DNA from: Anthopleura xanthogrammica
Lineage: Eukaryota > Cnidaria > Anthozoa > Actiniaria > Actiniidae
DNA: 64,000 bases
Reading direction: 5' to 3'
NCBI GenBank assembly: GCA_964019055.1
Contig: OZ025219.1
Span: forward strand, 4,855,868 to 4,919,867
Both the position numbers and the translations under genes were made by a program. Of the stretch, positions 24,158-32,300 are shown in pieces; position 1 is the stretch's first letter; every line of letters begins with the position of its first letter. The notes under the pieces are model-generated. The model was not told the DNA's origin. It saw nothing but the letters and a program-made list of their open reading frames with translations, and made no database searches.

Positions 24158-25558
24158 ATGGCTGTGTGTACCCGAACTTACGAGTTTAAAGTTGAATATG
24201 GTTGCGGAAAAGAGAAGTGGACTAAATTTTATATTCGAGAAAACGAAATGACAGGTTTTAATTTCGCCTTATTGACGCAGAATATTAAACAGAAGTGCCG
24301 TTTTCATTACTCGAACGAGTTAATGATCAAATACTTGGACAGTTCTGGTGACTGGATCGATCTGGGAGACGATGACTTCGACGCATTTGTTGATATGGTA
24401 GAAACCGCAGCTATAGTTCCTGAAAGAGACAACATTCTCAGAGTAACGCTAAAGGTTTCCAATATTGCTTCACCAAATATCGCTACGACTGGGAAAAGGC
24501 TTCATTCGCCGTCACCTAAAAAGCCATCGTTGGGAGCATCAGTCAGAAAACGCGTACGAGGTAAACTTATGTTGGATGAAGTCAAAACCGTTGAGACTAG
24601 CTCTTCTACTAAAGAATATGTTACTCCAACTCAGCGCTTTTTCCAAAAGCTAAATACCGACAAGTCCGCCCTTGAAGCCAAAGTAAGAACAATGGAGCAA
24701 GAAATTTCTGATCTTGAAGAAAGTTTCCAACCAGAATTGTACACAAGTTCCAAAGGTTCAATAGTATGCTCGAACTGTCATTGCCGAGGGCATAATAAGA
24801 CCAATTGTTTGTTTGCAGCATGTGTGTCTGCTACTATCTGCCACGATATTAAACGTCACCCAGACGAAAGCAGCTTTTTGAAACAAAAGAAAGATGAACT
24901 AAAAGCAATGAAAAGTAAGCTAATTAAAGCAAAGGATGGAATGAAGTCGAAGGAGGAGGCTTACAAAAGTCTACAGAACAATTTCGCTACTAAAGTTCAG
25001 AGCGATCTTATTAACAGTTATCCCGACAAATATTTACGGAAAACTACCACAGGAGCACTCGTGCCAAACTGGTTAATAGTCAATTCAGACATACGGAAGC
25101 TGGAGAAAGCTTGCAAAGGAAAAATACCATCGAAATCAGACATTCCAAGATTGATAAAACAGTACGATGAAAACTTTCATGTTCTGAATGACAGTAGTAG
25201 TGAAGAGAAAGTCACCGGCCACAATATTAATCCAGTCAAGTCGTTGTGGGAGAGAAAAGGGATAAAGTTTCCAGGTTCTGGTCCTCCTCCGAATTACCAA
25301 CAGCATACTATGCGTCAATCTGCCACTTCTACGACAACAGAAACACACCAACAAGGAACGGAGTCTAGTGATGCACAAATCAAACAGCAAGAAGAGTACT
25401 TAATTCAAGTTGCAATGAACGAGAGTCTGAAGACACATTCCAATGATAATACTAGTACTAATGTGTCCCATTCAACGAAATCTGAAGCTGTCAGTGATAA
25501 CTCAAATGAGTTTGAAGGTTTGGAACTATTGTTTGAAGCTGCTAAATTAGTAGCATAA
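24158..25558 (+). CDS. PB1-domain/zinc-knuckle protein of the DNA transposon
   Basis: 466 aa from the ATG at 24158; an upstream in-frame ATG at 24098 is also possible. Residues 5-100 resemble a PB1 domain: a beta-rich start, basic residues near K41-K47 in the position of the type II face, and an acidic OPCA-like stretch (YLDSSGDWIDLGDDDFDAF, 59-77). Next come a basic, possibly nuclear-targeting segment (about 120-136, KKPS...RKRVRGK) and a coiled coil (about 160-190). A Cys/His cluster (C204-x2-C-x4-H-x4-C217, then further Cys and His to H234) suggests a zinc knuckle. A long charged helix (about 238-300) and a Gln/Ser/Thr-rich tail with an acidic end follow. PB1 domains mediate head-to-tail protein association, so a role as a transposase partner or DNA/RNA-binding accessory is an inference. 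It reads away from the left TIR and converges on the transposase gene. I know no named family that matches the whole protein. Confidence 0.8.
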   Translation: MAVCTRTYEFKVEYGCGKEKWTKFYIRENEMTGFNFALLTQNIKQKCRFHYSNELMIKYLDSSGDWIDLGDDDFDAFVDMVETAAIVPERDNILRVTLKVSNIASPNIATTGKRLHSPSPKKPSLGASVRKRVRGKLMLDEVKTVETSSSTKEYVTPTQRFFQKLNTDKSALEAKVRTMEQEISDLEESFQPELYTSSKGSIVCSNCHCRGHNKTNCLFAACVSATICHDIKRHPDESSFLKQKKDELKAMKSKLIKAKDGMKSKEEAYKSLQNNFATKVQSDLINSYPDKYLRKTTTGALVPNWLIVNSDIRKLEKACKGKIPSKSDIPRLIKQYDENFHVLNDSSSEEKVTGHNINPVKSLWERKGIKFPGSGPPPNYQQHTMRQSATSTTTETHQQGTESSDAQIKQQEEYLIQVAMNESLKTHSNDNTSTNVSHSTKSEAVSDNSNEFEGLELLFEAAKLVA

Positions 25559-25867
25559 ACTGTATCATAAGGAATGACACTCGTTACCAGACTTGGATGT
25601 AAGATCTGTTGAATAGTTGAGTTTATGTTATGATTTCACGTCTTGAAACATAGTACTGTTTGCAACTCTTTTGTGAGGGGTTGTTTTGTGTTAATTCAAA
25701 ATAACATTGCTCAGCAGTCGGTGATAATTTCAGATGTTTAATAATCAGTTGACTGTAATTGGAAATACAGGAACTGTTCTGTTTTGGAACATTGAGATTG
25801 AGCGTTGCTCAGCTAAATTATTTGGCTGTAATTAGTTACCATGTTTACATTATCATTGTTTTGGGTT

Positions 25868-25873
25868 AATAAA
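25868..25873 (+). terminator. Poly(A) signal for the PB1 gene
   Basis: AATAAA lies about 310 nt after the PB1 ORF stop and before the end of the convergent transposase gene. It is the first canonical signal downstream. Confidence 0.5.
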
Positions 25874-26018
25874 TATAACATTTCTCCAGTATGATTATCT
25901 TTAATCTTTAAATCTTTAATGTTTTTCTCTTACATTCTCTATGTTTACACTAGAAAACTGATAGTACTTTAGCTTCACAATATCAACGTGTTTATATTAA
26001 ACTGATTCATCTGAACAT

Positions 26019-27095
26019 CTATCTGAAGTGAATATAGCCAGTTGTACGATAAAACTCGCGCATATCACTAGAGGTTATTTGCTTCAGTCCCTCAAAAACT
26101 GCGACGTGCAAATTATCTCTCAAGAGTTCTCTATACTGAACTCTTTTCAGAACCGTTTTCAACTTATTAAACACCAATTCTATGGGGTTTAACTCTGGCG
26201 AATATGTAGGTAAGTAAACAAGAGTGCATCCTATATTATCGAGCCACTCTCCAAGGACTTCGCCACCCAAATAATGATGAGTAGCACAATTATCTAGTAT
26301 GATATGATCCCCGTATTCTAGTACTGGTCTCCCATCTGGTTGATAGTTATTTGAAGCTTCATTAAAAAACTCTAAAAACTTCAAGGTGTTTGTGGCTCCA
26401 TCTACAGTATTTGCGTACATGAGTTTATCAGCGCCACACAACAAATTTAAGGATATATTTGGTGTCTGCGCATTTCTCATTATTTCCACACAAGGAGTTC
26501 CCACGAGCGAATGGCCATACTTGGGGTTACCAACGTCGGGAAGCTTTATTCCTGATTCGTCGAAGAATTTCATCCTGTAAGGATCAACGGTTGATAGGTA
26601 GTCTATAAAAGCTTGACAGTAGTCAATGTTTTGTTGAGTAAATTTTTCCGCCGCTGGTCGTACCATTCTTTTTCTTGTCCACTTTCCTTCGTGCATAGAT
26701 GTTCGCACAGCTCTATTTATCGCTTCTTCGCTTGTCCCTCCCTGGATGATACAATACTGATTGACTTCTCTTAGCAAATCGCCTGATGTTAACGATGGCT
26801 TGTCGATTTTTAAGAGTTCAATGAATTCTATATCGTCTTGCTGTAGGTGCTTTACCCCACTAGAATTAGGTTTTGGACGAACGTGCTCTCGAGTTGAACA
26901 AAACGTCTCCCAAACCTTTTTAACGGTTTTTTTCGTGACCTTAAACTTAGAAGCAACTTCTTCTAGATCACCAGGAAAATAGCCTGTGGTGATATCTCCT
27001 CCGGTTTCTACGATCTCGTCGATGACAAGTGAACGAAAGTTGTTATCGAGAGGTTTCCCTCGGTGATAAGTCCTCCCTCTCTCGCTCACTTCCAT
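26019..27095 (-). CDS. DDE transposase, IS630/Tc1/mariner superfamily (DD37E)
   Basis: 358 aa. The N-terminal part has helix-turn-helix character (about 15-65, EEVASKFKVTKKTVKKVWETF) and would bind the TIRs. The C-terminal catalytic core fits the DDE_3/IS630 fold. The first Asp is D179 in MKFFDESGIK, the second D268 in IILDNCATHH, and the catalytic Glu E306 in PTYSPELNPIE, with 37 residues between the last two. The SPELNPIE signature is characteristic of the Tc1/mariner/IS630 group. The protein is uninterrupted and starts 105 nt inside the right-hand terminus, so its promoter must overlap the TIR. Together with the TA target site this makes a coherent cut-and-paste transposon. Confidence 0.92.
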   Translation of the reverse strand: MEVSERGRTYHRGKPLDNNFRSLVIDEIVETGGDITTGYFPGDLEEVASKFKVTKKTVKKVWETFCSTREHVRPKPNSSGVKHLQQDDIEFIELLKIDKPSLTSGDLLREVNQYCIIQGGTSEEAINRAVRTSMHEGKWTRKRMVRPAAEKFTQQNIDYCQAFIDYLSTVDPYRMKFFDESGIKLPDVGNPKYGHSLVGTPCVEIMRNAQTPNISLNLLCGADKLMYANTVDGATNTLKFLEFFNEASNNYQPDGRPVLEYGDHIILDNCATHHYLGGEVLGEWLDNIGCTLVYLPTYSPELNPIELVFNKLKTVLKRVQYRELLRDNLHVAVFEGLKQITSSDMREFYRTTGYIHFR

Positions 27096-27203
27096 TTTCG
27101 TTTACCGCGAACAAAACCAGACACGTGCGCAGTAGAAGTTTGTGGGCGTGACAGTGACATGTTTTTAGAGCGCGACAAACCAGTTTGGTGACATCCGTAG
27201 TAG

Positions 27204-27459
27204 CCTGATTTAATTCTTGACGAAGGGCCTTGATCGATTTAACATTGATTCCCTCTTGAATATACTGACGAATTTGGTTAACCAACCTTGTTACCTTGGA
27301 TTTCTTTCCCTTTCGAATTCCCTTTGCCTTGAATATTTCCTCGGATAGAACACCAGGTGGTTTATCAGTGATCGCATGCCTCTTTGGACGGGATATTGTC
27401 GTCTCTGGTAGGTCCAATAGCAGGTTGTTTTCTTCGGTATTTCCACTCGATAAATCCAT
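27204..27459 (-). CDS. N-terminal part of the BEL Gag, cut off by the transposon
   Basis: The frame opens with ATG at 27459, 58 nt inside the 5' LTR edge, and encodes about 85 residues. They are acidic, then basic (RKGKKSK), then helical (VNQIRQYIQEG). The frame then runs into the TIR of the inserted transposon at the TA. The phase matches the main polyprotein frame on the other side, so this is the true start of the BEL protein. Read on into the TIR it yields only a chimeric tail that ends in the transposon. Confidence 0.8.
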
Positions 27460-27495
27460 CGTTCGTCGCTTCTCTAAGACTGCACGCTGGAAAAG

Positions 27496-27515
27496 AATCC
27501 GGCTCGAAGGACCAA
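27496..27515 (-). other. Putative primer-binding site of the BEL element
   Basis: Three bases inside the 5' LTR the coding strand reads TGGTCCTTCGAGCCGGATT. It begins with TGG, as sites complementary to a tRNA 3' CCA do. The matching tRNA was not identified. Confidence 0.5.
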
Positions 27516-27517
27516 AA

Positions 27518-27751
27518 TGTGCTCGAGAACCCCGACGAGACGAGATATTTCTTAGATGGCTAGATTTAGAGCGGAATTTTAGAGGATTATAACGCAGATT
27601 GAAGAAAACTTTTTACATTTTAATCGCCATGTGGAATCATAACAACTGCGGGGGGTCCCCGTCACCACAGGTAACCCGAAAAACATAAAAGCAACAAATT
27701 CATATAAACGTCTATAGTTCAACAATGTTCCTTGCTGTCCCGTCGTGGACA
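27518..27751 (-). repeat. 5' LTR of the BEL element
   Basis: 234 bp, apparently identical to the 3' LTR at 17355-17588. It should contain the promoter for the BEL transcript, but I see no canonical TATA box that I would assign with confidence. Confidence 0.92.
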
Positions 27752-29190
27752 GGAACCTTGTATATATGTTTAAAAAATACAAATAACCTCTTTTGCACCT
27801 CAATATTGATCATTCAAAATAAATCAAAGCGCTAATGAAGATGGTCAAGAAAATCTAGTTTTGTCAATAACGAACCGAGAGAAAAAAAGTGGCGGGATGG
27901 GGGGGTGGGGGGGGGGGGGGGGGGGTAAATATTCTGTTGGCTGTCCATACATTCCCTTTCGCGGGTAAGAAAAGGAAAAATCGATCTAAGAAATCTGTGC
28001 ATTAGTCATGAGCTATAAATCAAAGATGTTATAGAACTGTGAAACTGTATGGGATTTTCTAGCAATATTTTGACTACACGTTGACCAGATAGTAGTATAT
28101 CATCAGCAAAGATATCTCTGTTCATTCGTTCAACAACAGAAGCAAATCAATATTCAAGTAGATGGACTACTGTCTATCCCTCCCTCCACCCCCCCCCCCC
28201 CCCCTCCCATCCCGTCTAGGGATATGGTATTGTGCACACATCTTTGGTGCTATCAATATAAGCCACCGTAATAAACTCCAAATGGTCAAGTGAATTAACT
28301 GAAATTCAAAACGCGATCGATCGTTATTTTGCCGGTGCTAACAGTCGGATGAGTTCAGTAGTAAAACAATTATTGAATATTTGGTTTTCTTATGATATCC
28401 GCGTAAATTAGCATGAACCAACTTGTCGTCTATTACAAATCCCTCATTCTGATTGGCTACTCTACTCGTGGTCTATCGGTGATATACTCAGACTAGTAGC
28501 GAAAACTTGAAAAACTTTAATCTTGAAAACTCGTAGTTTGAAATCAAACTTTTCTTGATTCTTCAGTTGTTGACATAGCTTGATACTAAACGAAATGCGC
28601 ACCACTTAGTATTCTAAATTTTTGGAAAATTCAGAAAAAAGGAAATGTTTAATTTTTACTCATAGGACCATACCTCCAGACCTAGTGCTGAAGCGCGGTA
28701 TGGCAGCGCGAAGCATTTACGGCTATGCCGGAGATTTCGGCCCCGACACCGCTATCCATAACGACTCAGTGATCAGGTAGCTCGGCCGAAGCTTCAGCTT
28801 TTTGCTCATATCAGGATCTTTTTACTGATATGGTTTTCTCGCTTCGTGGGGAATCGCTTTCTTTGATATTCTGTGAAGAAGGAATAAACAATTTTATTAA
28901 GAGTATATTCCTTTTCCAAAAGGTGCGATGAAACCAATAAACAAAAATCGCTAAATCCCCTCTTGAACAAGTTAGCCCGCCTACCAACAGGAACAGCAAC
29001 ACTTCCCCCCGGAGGAAGGTAAAAACAAAAATGAAGATTTTGAAGACAACTTCAAATAATTTTTTTTCAAGAAATCACAAGGGATTATATTCATGTTACC
29101 ATGTGCACTAGCATTCTGGGTGTGCAGGATGGAATGGCAAGTTAATGGTGGACAAAACAGTAAGAGCACAGATCTGCTACAGAATACATC
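27752..29190. other. Intergenic with poly-G and poly-C tracts
   Basis: No supported gene. It holds an interrupted G run (27898-27926), a C run (about 28190-28204) and a GC-rich, CpG-containing patch at about 28661-28800. The homopolymers are places where sequence length is unreliable. Confidence 0.55.
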
Positions 29191-29196
29191 TTTATT
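29191..29196 (-). terminator. Poly(A) signal of the VWA gene
   Basis: AATAAA on the minus strand, about 140 nt after the stop codon at 29338. It is the first canonical signal downstream. Confidence 0.6.
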
Positions 29197-29337
29197 ATTT
29201 CCAATAACCTTACATGTCCCCTCTCACACACATGCTTGTATGCAGGCTTGTAAGGTGTACTAAAAAGTAATCTACTTAGACAATCATGAACTTTGTGTAT
29301 TTGAAAAAAAGTTGATATGCGGGTCGTCTTAGCTAAT

Positions 29338-32300
29338 TCACTCGATGACAATCAGCTGAACCGGCAGAGATACAATCTCCGCGTCATTATCAACAGACAC
29401 TGAGATAAATGCCGTGTCAAACGTTCCGTTAGTAGCGCTCATAGGTGTCGTAAATAACACCTTGAAGAAATCCCGTCCTCGCCTGATGGAATGAACGTTT
29501 CTTTTAATACTTGCATAACCAAGCCGATCTTTGACATTGATCTTCACTATCTTTCTCACATAGGCGGAGTTGTAAATATTGAACGTCACATTGGAGGTCG
29601 TTCCTCTGCGTAGAGTGAAGTCATTAGCAGAATGGAATACATTAAGTTGGACGTGCTTTGGCTCAACGATACTGCGAGATATTCTTTCAAACGGGTAGCC
29701 TCTCTTTGTGTAACCTTTGATCTTTAGCTTGAAGGGACGGGAGGGTGGGGTTAAGGTTGCTGTATAGCGCACTCCTCTGCTGTCAGGCGTCAGTTGGATG
29801 TCTCGGATGTGTTTGCCATACTTTGTGATCAGTTTTAAAACAACTGAGTTGTTACGGACTTTTTCGTGCCCTGCTAATGTTATAACAACTTTGCTGTTTT
29901 CCCCTAGAAAGGAGAAGAGAAAAACATCGTAACTCAAAGAGATAACTGAAGTTAGTCAACCAAAAAAGCTACCCAATTTATCCAGGACCAATTCATATAC
30001 AAAATACACGATAGCTAACTTGACTTTTTAGGGTCTTCCAGAACCTATAATTTTTCCATGATATGAAAACCGTAGGTCCAAGCACAGAAGCAAGGTACTC
30101 TTGACTTCTACATTATGCAAATAAGCCTGTTTATGGCCCTTTTACGGTACTAATCTCTTAAAAGGCTAAAACGTGGTTAGGCTCCACCTCGCGTACAGGG
30201 ATACAGAACAGCAACAACAATATACACGCGAAAATAGGTGTCCAAAATAGACCTTTTTCGAATTCGTACGAAACCGTAGTCTCCGCTGACATTCCATGGA
30301 CCTTCAATGGAACGCATAAATGTTCATGCAAAGAATCAATGAAACTCACCAATCAGAGGATCCGTCACAGGGACTTCAGAAGCAGGCTTTTTTACCAACA
30401 TCAGAAAATAGTAGTCAAAGTCTATACTTTGGTCGCTGTTGGACTTGACAAAGTAGTTATGCATACCAACACTTGGAGGAATGACTAGGGTCCAGTTCCC
30501 TACTCTGGGATTCGCGATCTCGTAGATGGAAACCTGGTTCATGGAGACTTTCCCGGATGTCACTGGCACTCCTAAAAAACATGACAATGACCAGATATTG
30601 ATATGATAGAACAACGATTACGCCTGAAATACATGCAAGATATGTACGTTAGATGGGATACGAGAACAATTTTTTGACAGGAAAAAAATAGTACATCAAA
30701 CAATTTAATTAAATAGAAATCAAAGGAGAAAGCCGGTGTTCATTTTTTTTCGATCAAGTAACAACTAAATCTTTAAGTCACGTGATATAATGATCTTGCT
30801 TGTCCTCTCGCCTGAGAAACCGCTGTGCAGAAATCCGCCGTAACTCACCTTGAGGATCTGTCAGAGAGATTGCTGCTCCCTGGTTTGAGCTGCCAGTGGT
30901 GATACAGATTGATATGTTGTATATCGAGTCATCAATCGTGATGCTGTACCTACTAGCTGTTGAAGCTGCTGCTCGCTTCTTGCGGCTGAAGGTATTTGAC
31001 CCACAGCTGATGATATTGGATCCTCCAAGAACACTTCCGGTGAAGCCATTGAGCTTTTGTAGCTCTGTAGTACTGGCGAGACTGAGCATTTGACCGGAAG
31101 TTGCTTCAGCTATTTCCATGAAAGGATGGTCCGTCAGACTTGACCAACAAAGAGCTGTTTGGCAAATATCACGAAAATGGTATGTCAACTACTAGCTATG
31201 GTACCCTATTTGAGCACCAATTATCAGTTTCAATGCATTCTCCCACCATTCTTCCATTTGCTATTTATCGCCTTCACATCAACGCTACTCAAACAAGAAA
31301 ATAGTCTAGTCCTTGAAAAATCATACCTGTTGTAAAGAAGTTGATAACAACTTTCCCTAAAAACTTTGCCATGCTTTTAACTTCATTGACGATTTCTGGC
31401 TTTGCATCCTTAGCTGAGGCATCAGTAAATACGTACAGCGGTGACCCTGATTCGGGTCCTTCGTATAGTGCGTCTAGAATACCCTTCATTGTGAGTTCAG
31501 GACAATCTCCTCCACCAGTGGCTTTGAGTTTGTTGATGGCATCAACAAATAATGCTCCTTCGGTGGTTTCTCTAAAGATCACTGGGCCAGTAGCTTGAAA
31601 TAAATAATGAAATAATAATGAGAATTAAAATAATGAGAATTAACAGTGGAATCCACTGGCTCTTACTTCACTGCATTGATAAATTGAGTAGATAAATGTT
31701 ATGATGCGGGGATGGTAGATGAGAAAATTGGGGGACTGATGTTTTGGAGATTCACTTTAGGAGACCCTGAATTACAGGGTCTTGGTAATAGGACCGCTGG
31801 AGTGTCTTCCTTTCCTTCGCCCTTCCCAGTTACCTCCGGCTTCCTTTCCCAAAGTGCTCCAAGACTATTACTAATGTTGGTGTCCATCAACTAAGGACAT
31901 GTGATGAGCGTAATTGATATACGCATATCGTGCATCAGAGCATATTTGACCTTGTTTGTCAACTGTATTGAACTGATGCCAAATCAACTAAGGACATGTG
32001 ATGAGCGTAATTGATATACGCATATCGTGCATCAGAGCATATTTGACCTTGTTTGTCAATTGTATTGAACTGATGCCAAAATGTAATACAGTATCACTTT
32101 TTATTTGCGACAAATTTAAATAACTAAAATAATGATTTACTTACATGGATCGTTGAATGGCGATAGAATATAATTCACTGGATTCTCTCTTGGATAGTTT
32201 ATAACATCCACTGCAATACGCTTGGCTGTGTCAATCTCATCCGACATGCCCCCAGTTGTATCAATAGCAAACATGAGTGTCACGTCTCCCATTACAGCCA

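Larger units (their letters stand above)
23981..27200. mobile_element. Two-gene IS630/Tc1/mariner-type DNA transposon
   Basis: A 3220-bp element with terminal inverted repeats of about 70 bp (23981-24050 and 27131-27200). They begin CTACGGATGTCACCAAACTG, look identical for about the first 59 bp, then show a single difference. TA flanks match the target preference of the Tc1/mariner/IS630 superfamily. It carries two convergent genes that start just inside the opposite TIRs: a PB1/zinc-knuckle protein on plus (24158-25558) and a DD37E transposase on minus (26019-27095). Both are intact open frames and the TIRs are well conserved, so the element may be autonomous and is younger than the BEL copy it interrupts. 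Known mariner-type elements normally encode only the transposase. Confidence 0.9.
23979..27202. repeat. TA target duplication of the inserted transposon
   Basis: TA at 23979-23980 and TA at 27201-27202 bracket the 3220-bp insert. Counting one TA only, the BEL reading frame passes through the junction in phase, which confirms the insertion boundaries independently of the TIRs. Confidence 0.88.
17355..27751 (-). mobile_element. BEL/Pao LTR retrotransposon, interrupted
   Basis: A complete LTR element on the minus strand, about 10.4 kb as it stands and about 7.2 kb without the insert. The two 234-bp LTRs start TG and end CA on the coding strand and look identical by eye, so the insertion is young. 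Internal parts are a primer-binding-like site next to the 5' LTR, a Gag-Pol frame, and a purine-rich tract before the 3' LTR. The 5-bp flanks are GGAAT and GGAAC, a target duplication with one mismatch or an imprecise one. A 3220-bp DNA transposon (23981-27200) sits at a TA within the gag region. Confidence 0.92.

Noticed and set aside
28661..28800. 5S rRNA gene suggested by the phrase GACCATACCTCC
   Set aside because: The rest of the sequence does not match the 5S internal control region or its length and pairing.
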